A stretch of 64,000 bases of DNA. Source: Pseudomonas putida. Its GTDB lineage: Bacteria > Pseudomonadota > Gammaproteobacteria > Pseudomonadales > Pseudomonadaceae. The stretch lies in contig NZ_CP018846.1 of assembly GCF_002025705.1 (NCBI RefSeq), forward strand, positions 2,843,501 to 2,907,500. The letters are read 5' to 3'. The translations under genes were made by a program, and so were the position numbers. A model generated the notes under the pieces. It made no database searches and was not told the origin of the DNA. It saw nothing but the letters and a program-made list of their open reading frames with translations. Below, piece after piece: positions 27,059 through 35,605 of this stretch; positions within the stretch are counted from its first letter, which is position 1; each line of letters starts with the position of its first letter.

Positions 27059-28417
27059 TCAGCGGATGCCGTTGCCGGCCAGCGATTCAGGCGACCATTG
27101 GGCCTTGGACAGCGGGTCGATGTAGCGGATACCGCCATAGGCACCAACCACGCCGTTGAGGTTGTAGGTGCCGCCGACCAGGTCGTAGATCATGAACGGC
27201 GTGGCATCCGGGGTCTGCTTGTCGTAGCTCTGGGTCAGGAAGGCGAACGAGCCACGGTACAACTGACCGCGGGCGTCATACTGGTCGGAGGCCAGGGCGA
27301 CCCAGCTGTCCTCGTCGAGGTAGAAGCGGCGCTTGTGATAGATGTGCCGCGCACCGTCCTTGAGCTTGCCTTCCACCACCCACACGCGGTGTTTCTCCCA
27401 GCGCACGAACTGCGGGGCGAGGTGGTTGGGGGTGATCAGCTGCTTGACGTCGGTGTTGTAGGTGAGCTGGTAGGTGTTGTACGGCACGTACATTTCCTGC
27501 TTGCCGACCAGGGTCCAGTCGTAGCGGTCCAGGGCGCCGTTGAAGACGAACACGTCATCGTAGGTGCCGGAACCCGAAGTACCTGGGTTGGGCGTGTCGT
27601 AGGCCAGGTTCGGTGCCAGCTTGACCCGGCGCTGCCCAGGCAGGTACTGCCAGGCGCTGCGTGGCTGCACCAGCGGGTTGGCGGCATCACGCAGCATCAT
27701 CGCTTCGCCGGCGCGGCGGGCGGGGCCGGTGTACACCAGTTTCATCTGGTAGTAGGTGTCCTTGGCGCCGATCGGCTTGTTCATGTCTTCGTAGATCGGG
27801 TAGCTGATGTTGGCCTGGCCGGTGGTCGACAGCGAAGGTTTGCCGGCCGCGTCGACGTTCCACGAGTCGTACTTGGCGGTCATGCTCACGCCCTGGTAGC
27901 GCAGCAGGAAGTTCCACATCGCCTCAGCGCCGTTTTGCGGGATCGGGAACGGGATACCCGGCAGCACGTTGTCCACTGCAGTGCCGCCCTCCTGGCTCTT
28001 GGCGCCGGTGGCGTTCTTCAAGGTGTTGGCCAGCACCGCCTGGGGCAGCGCCACGCTGCGGTGGGTCGGGTAGACATCGACGCGCATGCTCGGGAAGCGC
28101 TTGAGCAGCTCAAGGGTGGTTGCCGTCAGCTGGCCTTTGTACTGCTCGGCGTTCTTGCCATCAATGACCAGCAGCGGCTTTTCGTTGGCGAAGGGGTCCG
28201 GGCGCATGCTGGCACCGCTCTGGTAGCTGGCCGGCGGCGTCTGCAGGCCGCCCTGGTAGGCGGGGATCGAGCCATCGGCATTGGCAGCCTGCTCCGCGCC
28301 CAGGGTTGTCAGGCTCTTGCCCAGCTTGGCAGCCTGGTCAGGGGATACTGCGGCGTGGGCCGCGTTGAGGGCAGCCAGCGACAGGCACGTGGCCAACAGG
28401 GTGTTCACGTATTTCAT
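27059..28417 (-). CDS. DUF1329-family exported protein
   Basis: Exported protein (452 aa) with a signal peptide cleaved after AAHA (about residue 23). It has the usual DUF1329 length and features: GGL near the mature N terminus, long beta-rich stretches, and a C-terminal block with RRFYLDEDSW and YDARGQLYRG. Family members have no established biochemical activity; a LolB-like lipid-handling role is a published-style suggestion, not proven here. They are nearly always next to DUF1302 proteins, as here (40-bp gap). An AAAACAACAAT motif (28420-28430) overlaps the ribosome-binding region and looks like a Crc/Hfq target. Confidence 0.9.
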   Translation of the reverse strand: MKYVNTLLATCLSLAALNAAHAAVSPDQAAKLGKSLTTLGAEQAANADGSIPAYQGGLQTPPASYQSGASMRPDPFANEKPLLVIDGKNAEQYKGQLTATTLELLKRFPSMRVDVYPTHRSVALPQAVLANTLKNATGAKSQEGGTAVDNVLPGIPFPIPQNGAEAMWNFLLRYQGVSMTAKYDSWNVDAAGKPSLSTTGQANISYPIYEDMNKPIGAKDTYYQMKLVYTGPARRAGEAMMLRDAANPLVQPRSAWQYLPGQRRVKLAPNLAYDTPNPGTSGSGTYDDVFVFNGALDRYDWTLVGKQEMYVPYNTYQLTYNTDVKQLITPNHLAPQFVRWEKHRVWVVEGKLKDGARHIYHKRRFYLDEDSWVALASDQYDARGQLYRGSFAFLTQSYDKQTPDATPFMIYDLVGGTYNLNGVVGAYGGIRYIDPLSKAQWSPESLAGNGIR

Positions 28418-28457
28418 GATTGTTGTTTTCCTGTGGAGTCTGTGGGGGGGACAGGTC

Positions 28458-30413
28458 TCAGAACGTGGTCTTGAGGGTCAGGTACAGGGCGCCACGGTCT
28501 TCGGTGGTGGCACCACCGCCGGAGAAGGAGGCATAGCCGCCGCCGTAGCAGGTGTAGTCCTGTTCGCCATCGAGGGCGTTCGGCGTGCTGCCGTCGGTCT
28601 GGCCATCCTTGCAGGACTGGGTCTTGCCGAAGCTGTCGACGTACTTGAGGTCGACGAAGTACTGGTTGTAGATGGCGGCGCTGACGCCGACCGCATAGTT
28701 GCCAGTGTCCTTGGCACCACCGCCCTGCACCGGTGATACGCCATCGATGCCGACGTTGACCGACAGCGGCATGCTCAGGTCGATGCCTGGCATTACCTGG
28801 AACCAGGTGGGGGTGAAGTTGACGGCAATGCCCCAGTTGTCACGGGTCGGCTGGTCGATGCCGCGGTAGCTGCTCTTGCCCTTGTACAGCGCCTCGTTGT
28901 GGCCATCGAGCTTGAGCAGGTTGCTGTAGAACAGCTCGCCGAGCAGGGTCGCCGAGTCGAACAGCGGCGTGTTGCCGATGGTCATCAGGCCGTTGAGGGT
29001 CCAGTGCAGGGTCTCGCCGGTGGCGCTCAGGCTATCGCCGTCCTTGGGCACGTCGTAGATCACCCCGCTGCTCGCCAGGCGTGGCGGCAACAGGCCAAAG
29101 CCGCCGCCCAGGCCGGCGGTGCCGGGAGAACTGACGATGGCCGGGATGCTCGCCAGGGGCATGTGCTGGCGGATGTTGAGGTCGCTGCCGACGCTGACAC
29201 CGCCGATATCCTTGGACAGGCTCAGGCCGTAGATGTCGATGTCGTCGGAATAGGCAAACTGGTACGTGGTGCTCTGCAGCGAGTTGTACAGGTTACCGAT
29301 CGCGCCCTGGCGGCTGGCCGGCGGGGTACCGAACGGGCCCTGGGCCACCGTCATGCCGCGTGCGTCGAGCCAGGCCTGGGGCAGGATCTCGGACGTCTTG
29401 CGGTAGTAGAAGCCCAGGGTGCCGCCAAGCCACTCGGGTGACCACTTGGCCATGACGCCCCAGTCGCCGCTGTTGCGCGGGGTCAGGTCGTCGCCACGGC
29501 GGATGGTGGTCAGCGCGCCGCGCACCGGGATCAAGCCCGGGGTGCCGGTGTGGCCAAGCAGGAAGCTCTGGGCGCCCTCGCCCACCACGTCGGAGCCACC
29601 GTAGTAAGTGCCGGCCTCCGGCAGGCGCGCGGCATCCCAGTCGAAGAAGTACTGGGCGCCCAGGGTCAGTTCGGGGTTGACCATGAACGAAGTGGACAAC
29701 TGGTTGCGCGGTACGAACAGCTCCTTGGCTTCGGTACCTGGCGAGGCCGCCAGCTTGGCCAGGTCCAGCCCGGACTGGCCGTAGCTCAGCGAATGCACCG
29801 GGTTGAGCAGCGTTTCACCCCAGAACAGGTTGTGCTGGCCGACCTTGGCGCTGATTTGCGATTCCTCGCCCACATCGCGGCTGAAGAACACGAAGGCATC
29901 CAGTACTTCGCCAGACGGGCCGCTGTAGTAGCGCTGGGCATAGTTGCTCAGGTGCGGGCTGCCCAGCGGCACGCCGGTGCCCGGCAGGCCGTTGAGGCTG
30001 GGGTTGATGCCAGACTGGTCACCGTTGCCGTTGACGAACGGGTTGCTGTTGGAGCCGGTATTGTCATAGGCCTTGTCGTACCAGCTGGCGGTGCTGACAC
30101 GAAAGCCGGTGTTGCCCTGGTAGACCACGTCCAGCTCGGTCAGCAGGTCGAGCCGGTTGGTGACCGTGGTGCCAGCCTTGCGGAAGTTGTAGTCGCCGTC
30201 GTTGCTGTTGGGCGTGCCCAGCATGCGCTTGTCGGCGCTTTCGGTGCGCACGCCATAGTTGTACTTGACCGTGTTGTCGAAGCGCACGGCCCAGTCTTCG
30301 CTACCGGTAGTGACTTCGAAGGCTTGCGCGCCAGGCAGGCTGAGCAGGCTGATGGCGCAGGCGAGCAGGCAGCGCTGTGGCTTCACAGCACGGTGAATGC
30401 GGTGTTCTGGCAT
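28458..30413 (-). CDS. DUF1302-family outer-membrane beta-barrel
   Basis: Predicted outer-membrane protein (651 aa). The signal peptide ends in PGAQA (about residue 31). The mature chain is Gly/Asn/Tyr-rich with alternating hydrophobic strands and ends in TLKTTF, with a terminal Phe as in barrel proteins. DUF1302 proteins are the constant partners of DUF1329. ATG 30413 is picked for the upstream TGGAG and signal peptide; the ORF stays open 23 codons further. In the leader, 30428-30446, an A-rich AACAAAAACAATAA-type run resembles Crc/Hfq sites. Likely role: passage of a hydrophobic substrate through the outer membrane. Confidence 0.88.
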   Translation of the reverse strand: MPEHRIHRAVKPQRCLLACAISLLSLPGAQAFEVTTGSEDWAVRFDNTVKYNYGVRTESADKRMLGTPNSNDGDYNFRKAGTTVTNRLDLLTELDVVYQGNTGFRVSTASWYDKAYDNTGSNSNPFVNGNGDQSGINPSLNGLPGTGVPLGSPHLSNYAQRYYSGPSGEVLDAFVFFSRDVGEESQISAKVGQHNLFWGETLLNPVHSLSYGQSGLDLAKLAASPGTEAKELFVPRNQLSTSFMVNPELTLGAQYFFDWDAARLPEAGTYYGGSDVVGEGAQSFLLGHTGTPGLIPVRGALTTIRRGDDLTPRNSGDWGVMAKWSPEWLGGTLGFYYRKTSEILPQAWLDARGMTVAQGPFGTPPASRQGAIGNLYNSLQSTTYQFAYSDDIDIYGLSLSKDIGGVSVGSDLNIRQHMPLASIPAIVSSPGTAGLGGGFGLLPPRLASSGVIYDVPKDGDSLSATGETLHWTLNGLMTIGNTPLFDSATLLGELFYSNLLKLDGHNEALYKGKSSYRGIDQPTRDNWGIAVNFTPTWFQVMPGIDLSMPLSVNVGIDGVSPVQGGGAKDTGNYAVGVSAAIYNQYFVDLKYVDSFGKTQSCKDGQTDGSTPNALDGEQDYTCYGGGYASFSGGGATTEDRGALYLTLKTTF

Positions 30414-30427
30414 TACGATGACTCCAC

Positions 30428-30446
30428 TTATTGTTTTTGTTGTTTT
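30428..30446 (-). promoter_or_regulatory. Crc/Hfq-like A-rich leader of the DUF1302 gene
   Basis: On the minus strand this reads AAAACAACAAAAACAATAA, several overlapping AANAANAA units 15-33 nt before the DUF1302 start. Similar leaders precede DUF1329, BKACE, MFS and the AraC gene. Confidence 0.5.
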
Positions 30447-30500
30447 GGGCTTGCCCGTCATCTGCGGGCTTGGCCTGGGCATCCGTGCGCGGTTGGCAGA

Positions 30501-31067
30501 TCAGTGGTCCAGGCGGCGAATCAGGTTTTCGGCCAGCGGCCAGGGGCCGAAGCCGGCAGCAGGGTTGAGGTGGCCGACCGCGCCCAGGGCGACCAGCTCG
30601 CTGCCCCAGGCCTGGGCCATGGCCCCTGCGGCGTCGAAACTGGCCAGGTGGTCGTTGCTGCTGGCGGCGACAATGCTGGGGAACGGCAGCGGCGCCATCG
30701 GCAAAGGCGACCAGCCCTGCTCGGCCAAGCTTTGCGGGCTGGGGTAATGGGCAGGCCATTGGGCGTGCAAGTCAGGCGGAGCTGCCAGCAGTGCGCCTTT
30801 GATCGGCCGTTGGTAACGGGCCGCCCAGTGGGCCACCATCAACACGCCTGCGCTATGCGCCACCAACAGCACCTCACCGTCGATCCGCTCCAGCTCGCGC
30901 TGGATGGCTTCGACGCGCGCGCTGCAGCTGAGCCCGTCGACCTGCAGCGGTGGCACGCTGCGAACCTTGGCCAGGCGCGCTTCCAGCAGGGTTTGCCAAT
31001 GCTCGCTGACATGCTCGCGCAAGCCAGGGATGATCAGCACGGTGGCAGTGGTTTGCAGTTTTTCCAC
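30501..31067 (-). CDS. RBBP9/YdeN-type alpha/beta hydrolase
   Basis: Small serine hydrolase (188 aa) of the RBBP9/YdeN family. TVLIIPGLREHVSEHWQ is the N-terminal block, the nucleophile Ser lies in VAHSAG, and the catalytic His is in AVGHLNPAAGFGPW, with an Asp (SSNDHLA) between. The start is called at GTG 31067, which has GAGGT 6 nt upstream and gives the family's usual length. The frame is open to 31166 through a putative operator, with no convincing site. It is the first gene of the operon reaching to 20174. A 43-bp operator-like element lies 56 bp upstream. Possible role: releasing an acid from an ester before CoA activation. Confidence 0.85.
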   Translation of the reverse strand: MEKLQTTATVLIIPGLREHVSEHWQTLLEARLAKVRSVPPLQVDGLSCSARVEAIQRELERIDGEVLLVAHSAGVLMVAHWAARYQRPIKGALLAAPPDLHAQWPAHYPSPQSLAEQGWSPLPMAPLPFPSIVAASSNDHLASFDAAGAMAQAWGSELVALGAVGHLNPAAGFGPWPLAENLIRRLDH

Positions 31068-31122
31068 GTCGGGACCTCGGCTTGGATCGGGTACGAGGTT
31101 CACAGTAATCAGGGGCCTCGAC

Positions 31123-31165
31123 GGGTGCTTCACATTGCGCGTCAGTGGCTTTTCATTTGATGACA
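31123..31165 (-). promoter_or_regulatory. Putative AraC-type operator (site A), operon 1
   Basis: A 43-bp element, 37/43 identical to site B at 38815-38857. It contains two half-sites in direct repeat with a 21-bp period, the stronger being TTTTCATTTGATGACA (31150-31165, + strand reading) and the weaker ending in GCGTCA at 31144. It lies between the divergent hydrolase and AraC genes. Tandem 21-bp half-sites are the usual AraC-family arrangement. Confidence 0.7.
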
Positions 31166-31234
31166 AGGCCCAGGTTCGGGCTTGTGCTTCTCAATTGACG
31201 ACACGCACGCTATAACTCACAGACCGCCTGACGG

Positions 31235-31246
31235 AAAACAATAAAA
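31235..31246 (+). promoter_or_regulatory. A-rich leader (Crc/Hfq-like) of the AraC regulator
   Basis: AAAACAATAAAA touches the ATG at 31247. No normal Shine-Dalgarno sequence is present. It fits AANAANAA, so the regulator itself may be under catabolite repression. Confidence 0.45.
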
Positions 31247-32257
31247 ATGCCCGCCCTTGTCCGTGCCGCCAGCCTCACCAACTACCTCGAAGTGTCCCGC
31301 CACGTGGGCCTGAACCCCAACGCCCTGCTCGCCCAGGTTGGCCTGAGCGCAGCACTGCTCGAAGACCCCAACCGGCGTATTCCGGCGGCCAACGTGATTA
31401 CCTTGCTGGAAGAATCGGCGCGTGCCAGCGGTTGCGAAACCTTCGGCCTGCGCATGGCCGAATCGCGCCAGCTCTCGGACTTCGGCGAGATCAGCCTGCT
31501 GCTCAGCCACCAGCGCAGCCTGCGCGACGCCCTGCAAGTGATCGTGCAGTACCGCCATCTGCTCAACGACGCGCTGGCCATCCATGTCGAGGAAGCCGGC
31601 AAGACGGTCATCATTCGCGAAGAAGTGATCAATGAGCGGGCACCGTGCAGCCGCCAGGCCACTGAGCTGGCCATCGGCGTGATGCTGCGCCTGTGTGCGG
31701 CGCTGCTGGGTGCCCAGTGGCACCCGATCAGTGCCAACTTCACCCATGCCGCACCCGCCGACCTGGCTATCCACCGGCGGATCTTCGGCTGCAAGCTGGT
31801 GTTCGGCAGCGAGTTCAACGGCATTGTCTGCCCCGCCGCCGACCTCGACAGTGCCAGCCCGCAGGCCAACGAAGCCATGGCGCGGCTGGCACGGCGCTAC
31901 CTGGACACACTGCCGGCTGGCGGCACACCATCACTGGAGCTGGAGCTGCGCAAGACCATCTACCTGCTGCTGCCCATGGGCCGCGCCACCATCGAGCAGG
32001 TGGCGCAAACCCAGGGCATGAATGTGCGCACCCTGCAACGGCGCCTGGAAGAAGACGGGCTGACGTTCAAGGACATGATCAACAACGTGCGCCGCGACCT
32101 GGTGATGCGCTACCTGGAGAACCCTAGCTATTCGCTGGGGCGCATCGCCGACATGCTCGGTTACTCGATGCCCAGTTCGTTCACCCGCTGGTTCATCGCC
32201 CAGTTCGGCATGCCGCCAGCCAGCTGGCGGGCTCAGCATGCCGAACAGGCGCCTTAA
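31247..32257 (+). CDS. AraC-family regulator (Arabinose_bd/HTH_18 type)
   Basis: Transcriptional regulator of 336 aa. Residues 20-205 match the Arabinose_bd sensor domain found in regulators of lipid, amino-acid and terpenoid catabolism. Residues 230-330 contain the two helix-turn-helix units (GMNVRTLQRRLEEDGLTFKD and the ADMLGYSMPSSFTRWF signature). It is divergent from the hydrolase operon, and its 3' end overlaps that of the second operon (4 bp with yeiH). The same operator-like element lies before the first gene of both operons, so I infer it controls both. It has a Crc-like leader. Confidence 0.93.
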   Translation: MPALVRAASLTNYLEVSRHVGLNPNALLAQVGLSAALLEDPNRRIPAANVITLLEESARASGCETFGLRMAESRQLSDFGEISLLLSHQRSLRDALQVIVQYRHLLNDALAIHVEEAGKTVIIREEVINERAPCSRQATELAIGVMLRLCAALLGAQWHPISANFTHAAPADLAIHRRIFGCKLVFGSEFNGIVCPAADLDSASPQANEAMARLARRYLDTLPAGGTPSLELELRKTIYLLLPMGRATIEQVAQTQGMNVRTLQRRLEEDGLTFKDMINNVRRDLVMRYLENPSYSLGRIADMLGYSMPSSFTRWFIAQFGMPPASWRAQHAEQAP

Positions 32258-33264
32258 AGGCCCCAGTGCATCAGGGCCAGCACCAGCAGCACGAGGAACA
32301 CGCTTTCCCCCACCATCAGCGCGATGGGCTTGAGCCCCACCGAAGCCAGGGCCTTGAGCTGGGTTTTCATGCCCAAGGCGCTGATGGCCACCACCAGGCA
32401 GCCGCGCGATAGGTCATTGATACCGCCCTGTACCGCCGATGACACCCAGCCGGTACTGTTGACGCAGGCCAGCAGCACGAAACCGACGGCAAACCACGGC
32501 AGCAACGGCGGGCGCTGGCCGCTGGCATCCAGGCCCTGGCGGCGGGTGATCATCGCCGCACAGACAATCACCGGCAGCAACATGGCCACGCGCATCAGCT
32601 TGACCACCGTGGCGATGTCGCCGGTTTCGGTGGACATGCTGTAACCGGCGCCGACCACCTGGGCCACGTCGTGGATGGTCGCCCCCAGGAATACCCCGGC
32701 CTGCCCCGGCGGCAAATGCAGCCACTGGGCGATCATCGGGTAAAGGATCATCGCCAGGGTCGACAACGCCGACACGCCGATCACCGTGAACAGCGTGGCG
32801 TGTTCCTTGCGCGGGTGCTGGGGTAGCGCCGCCGCCAGTGCCAACGCCGCCGAGGCGCCGCAGATGGCCGTGGCACCCCCGGTCAGCAGGCCGAACAACC
32901 GGGAAAAGCCCAGCGCCTTGGCTGCAATCACCGACACCACGATGGTCACCAGTACCAGGAGGACCACCAGCGCTACCGGTTTCCAGCCAAGGCTGGCGAT
33001 CTGGCCGAGGGTAATGCGCATGCCCAGCAGCGCCACGCCCAGGCGCAGCACGCCCCGTGCGGTGAACTCGATGCCGGCCTTGCACGGTCCGTCGACGGCG
33101 AGAAAGTTCAGTGCCATGCCCAGCAACAAGGCAAACAACATGACCGGGGCCGCATAGTGCTCGCTGAGAAAACTCGCCGCCGCACCCACGATCAGGCTGA
33201 CTGCAACGCCTGGGGCCAAGGTGCGAATGCGTTGCTGTGCCGCCGTCACTACCAGCGTGCTCAT
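32254..33264 (-). CDS. YeiH-family membrane transporter (putative sulfate/sulfite exporter family)
   Basis: Inner-membrane protein (336 aa) with about 10 helices, of the YeiH/UPF0324 family that databases often name 'putative sulfate exporter'. Visible blocks include ARGVLRLGVALLGMRITL, TGGATAICGASAALALA, and GATIHDVAQVVGAGYSM. It is the last gene of the seven-gene operon from 38739, and its start overlaps the Rieske stop (ATGA). With a TauD-like dioxygenase in the same operon, export of sulfite or sulfate from a sulfonate substrate is plausible but unproven. Confidence 0.92.
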   Translation of the reverse strand: MSTLVVTAAQQRIRTLAPGVAVSLIVGAAASFLSEHYAAPVMLFALLLGMALNFLAVDGPCKAGIEFTARGVLRLGVALLGMRITLGQIASLGWKPVALVVLLVLVTIVVSVIAAKALGFSRLFGLLTGGATAICGASAALALAAALPQHPRKEHATLFTVIGVSALSTLAMILYPMIAQWLHLPPGQAGVFLGATIHDVAQVVGAGYSMSTETGDIATVVKLMRVAMLLPVIVCAAMITRRQGLDASGQRPPLLPWFAVGFVLLACVNSTGWVSSAVQGGINDLSRGCLVVAISALGMKTQLKALASVGLKPIALMVGESVFLVLLVLALMHWGL

Positions 33265-33587
33265 TGCCCGCCCTCCTCGTCATCCAGCACGATGTACACC
33301 TGCTGGCCCTGGCATTCGACCCGGTAACTATTGACCTTCAACGCCGTTGAGTTGAGCAGGTAGCCGCTGGCCAGGTCGAAGCGCAGGCCATGGGCGCAGC
33401 ACTGGATGACCCGCCCCTCCAGACGCCCGCCGCACAGCGAGGCACCCTGGTGCGGGCAACTGTCGTCGATCGCATACAGGGTATCGGCCACATTGAACAC
33501 GGCCAGGCTCTTGCCGTGGCTCTCGACCAGCACGCGCGCGTTGCGCTCGGGGACCTGGCTCGCGGCCAGGGCGATACGCCGGGTCAT
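33261..33587 (-). CDS. Rieske [2Fe-2S] ferredoxin-like protein
   Basis: Small soluble electron carrier (108 aa). The cluster ligands are visible: Cys44 and His46 in CPHQG, and Cys63 and His66 in CCAHGLRF, giving the CxH...CxxH Rieske pattern. No oxygenase subunit is encoded nearby, so its electron partner is unknown. It overlaps both neighbours by four bases (DsbA-like stop, YeiH start), so it is co-translated with them. Confidence 0.93.
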   Translation of the reverse strand: MTRRIALAASQVPERNARVLVESHGKSLAVFNVADTLYAIDDSCPHQGASLCGGRLEGRVIQCCAHGLRFDLASGYLLNSTALKVNSYRVECQGQQVYIVLDDEEGGQ

Positions 33588-34237
33588 GCCGGCACCTGCA
33601 CGTGCAAGGCTTCAAGCATTGCCGCCAACAGCACCTCGGCCGGTTGCGCACCGGCAATCAGGCGGCCCTCATTGAAGCGAAAACGCGGCACCGCGCTGCC
33701 CGCGCGCCCGGCACCGTCGAGGAACGGGCTGCCATCGTCACGCAGGCAGTCGGCCACTTGCGCCGCCTCCAGCCCGCAGGACTGGGCAATGGCAAGCAGC
33801 ACCCGGCTGTCGCCCAGGTCGCGGCCCTGATGGAAATAGGCAATGAACATCTGCGCCAGCATGGCTTCGAGCTGCGCGGCGCCGAGCAGGCTGGACGCCC
33901 GTTGCAACAGGCGGTGGGCATTGGCGGTGTTGGGCATGCGGCGGATGCGCGTGAAGTCGATGTCTTCACCCACCACGCTGGCTGCTGCGCGCACCTGCGC
34001 CTGTCGCTCGCGCACGGCCTGCTCGCTGCCCAGCCGTTGTACATAGAACGCATGGAATGGCAGGCCATTGGCAGGCAGGCCGGGCAGCAGCTGCACACCG
34101 CGCCACTGCAGTTCCACCTGTACTTGTGGCTGCTCGCGCTGCAGCAACAACAGCGCAGCTTGCAATTGCCGCTGACCGATCAGGCACCACGGGCAAATGA
34201 AATCGAACAATACTTCGACGGACAACGTCTGTTTCAC
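33584..34237 (-). CDS. DsbA/FrnE-like thioredoxin-fold oxidoreductase
   Basis: Protein of 217 aa in the DsbA superfamily branch that includes FrnE and 2-hydroxychromene-2-carboxylate isomerase. The CPWC motif is at residues 15-18 right after the first strand, and the PNTANAHRLL block is typical of FrnE. There is no signal peptide, so it is probably cytoplasmic. Start: GTG 34237 with GGAG 8 nt upstream, overlapping the MFS stop as GTGA; the ORF is open far upstream only as a shadow of the MFS gene. Possible roles are disulfide/glutathione chemistry on an intermediate or stress protection. Confidence 0.88.
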   Translation of the reverse strand: MKQTLSVEVLFDFICPWCLIGQRQLQAALLLLQREQPQVQVELQWRGVQLLPGLPANGLPFHAFYVQRLGSEQAVRERQAQVRAAASVVGEDIDFTRIRRMPNTANAHRLLQRASSLLGAAQLEAMLAQMFIAYFHQGRDLGDSRVLLAIAQSCGLEAAQVADCLRDDGSPFLDGAGRAGSAVPRFRFNEGRLIAGAQPAEVLLAAMLEALHVQVPA

Positions 34238-35538
34238 GAACTCAACTCCTCGGTACGGCTGACCGGTGCTTGCAGACGTTCCATGTCGCGGTGGTAATGG
34301 CGTTTGGCGATGAAGAACACCGCAGCGGCGGCGATGCTCACCAGCGGTACCAGCTGGAACGCGGCGTGCAAGCCGATCAGGTCGGACACCCGCCCGGTGA
34401 TCAGCGGGCCGGTGGCCAGGCCCAGCAGGTTGTTGGCCAGGGTCAGGGTGGCGAAGGCAGTGCCGTGCACGGCGGCGTGGGTCAGGTTGGCGACCATGGC
34501 GCTGGACGGGCCGTTGGTGCCGACGGCGATCATCATGCCCAGGCAGATCAGCACCAGTTGCGCAGTGCCCGCCGGCAGCGCAAAGGCCACCGACAGCAGC
34601 AGGCAGCTGCCCAGGCAATAGCCGATGGCCAGGCTGATCTTGCGGTCCGGGCGCTGGCGGCCCAGGCGGTCGCAGAGCATCGCGCAGAGGATCGTGCCAA
34701 TGCCGCTGAACAGCACGATCACGGCGGCGATGGCCCCAGCGCGATCAGTGCCCATGGCGTAGTAACGGTTCAGGTAGCTTGGCATCCAGACAATGACCGT
34801 GCCGCCAACGAACAGCTGCAGGCCACTGCCGATGTAGGCGGCGATCACCGAGCGCGATCCATACAGGGTGCGCAGCGGGCGACTGGCCTTGGTCAGGCCC
34901 TGCCCGGTGCATCTGGGCGCGATGCGGGCTTCCTTGACGATCAGCGGGTACAGCAGCGCCAGCACCAGGCCGAACAGGGCCATGCCGGCAAACGCCCAGC
35001 GCCAGCCCAGGTGCTGGGCCAGGATGCCGCCCAGGGCCATGCCCAGCACCGAGCCGAACATGCCACCGGCCATGAAGGCGCCGGCCAGGGTCGAGCGCAT
35101 GTCGCGGGGGAAGACCGCCACCACCACGGCAATGCCGACGCTGCCGTAGGCGGCCTCGCCGACACCCACGAGGAAGCGGGCAATGAACATCTGCGGGTAG
35201 TTTTCTGCCAGGGCGCAGCCCAGGGTTGCCAGGCTCCACAGCACAGCCATCAGCACCAGGCTGCGGACCCGGCCGAAGCGGTCGGCCAGCAAGGACAACG
35301 GGAAAGTCAGCAGGCCGACCATCAGTGCGACGATGCCACTGAGCAGGCCGAGCTGGCTGTCGCTCAGGGCCCACTCGCCCTTGAGCAGCGGGAACACGGC
35401 ATTGAGCACCTGGCGCGACATGTAGTCAGAGATCAACAGGCCGAAAGTCAGGGCGAAGACGACCCAGGCATAGCGCCGGGGGACGCTGTGCGTGGTGTCG
35501 GTGCCGGGTGCTTCGGCACTGGCGAGATAGGTGGCCAT
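34234..35538 (-). CDS. Major facilitator superfamily transporter
   Basis: Twelve-helix inner-membrane transporter (434 aa) resembling the organic-anion/aromatic-acid (ACS/AAHS-type) MFS proteins. It has YMSRQVLNAVFPLLKGEW after helix 1, ADRFGRVRSLVL between helices 2 and 3, RFLVGVGEAAYGS in helix 4, and CDRLGRQRPDRK in the second half. It probably imports the operon's substrate. ATG 35538 has GAGGAGG. The leader 35559-35574 (minus strand AACAAAAACAATA) resembles a Crc/Hfq site. A long BIME separates it from the BKACE gene, so expression may differ from the upstream genes. Confidence 0.93.
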   Translation of the reverse strand: MATYLASAEAPGTDTTHSVPRRYAWVVFALTFGLLISDYMSRQVLNAVFPLLKGEWALSDSQLGLLSGIVALMVGLLTFPLSLLADRFGRVRSLVLMAVLWSLATLGCALAENYPQMFIARFLVGVGEAAYGSVGIAVVVAVFPRDMRSTLAGAFMAGGMFGSVLGMALGGILAQHLGWRWAFAGMALFGLVLALLYPLIVKEARIAPRCTGQGLTKASRPLRTLYGSRSVIAAYIGSGLQLFVGGTVIVWMPSYLNRYYAMGTDRAGAIAAVIVLFSGIGTILCAMLCDRLGRQRPDRKISLAIGYCLGSCLLLSVAFALPAGTAQLVLICLGMMIAVGTNGPSSAMVANLTHAAVHGTAFATLTLANNLLGLATGPLITGRVSDLIGLHAAFQLVPLVSIAAAAVFFIAKRHYHRDMERLQAPVSRTEELSS

Positions 35539-35558
35539 GGTGCCTCCTCGGGATTCTG

Positions 35559-35574
35559 TATTGTTTTTGTTCTT
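35559..35574 (-). promoter_or_regulatory. Crc/Hfq-like A-rich leader of the MFS gene
   Basis: Minus strand AAGAACAAAAACAATA, 21-36 nt before the MFS start and just upstream of GAGGAGG. It matches AANAANAA. Confidence 0.5.
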
Positions 35575-35605
35575 ATGGGATGTAGACCGAAAAACGCACT
35601 GCCCT

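Noticed and set aside
26645..28474. Plus-strand ORF (609 aa) across YCF48 and DUF1329
   Set aside because: No recognisable fold and antisense to two genes with signal peptides.
31068..31166. Upstream extension of the alpha/beta hydrolase to 31166
   Set aside because: It would cover the operator-like element and adds residues unlike the family; GTG 31067 has a proper ribosome-binding site.
34238..34618. N-terminal extension of the FrnE-like protein
   Set aside because: The frame stays open only because it is antisense-free overlap with the MFS gene; the added residues are Gly/Arg-rich shadow sequence.
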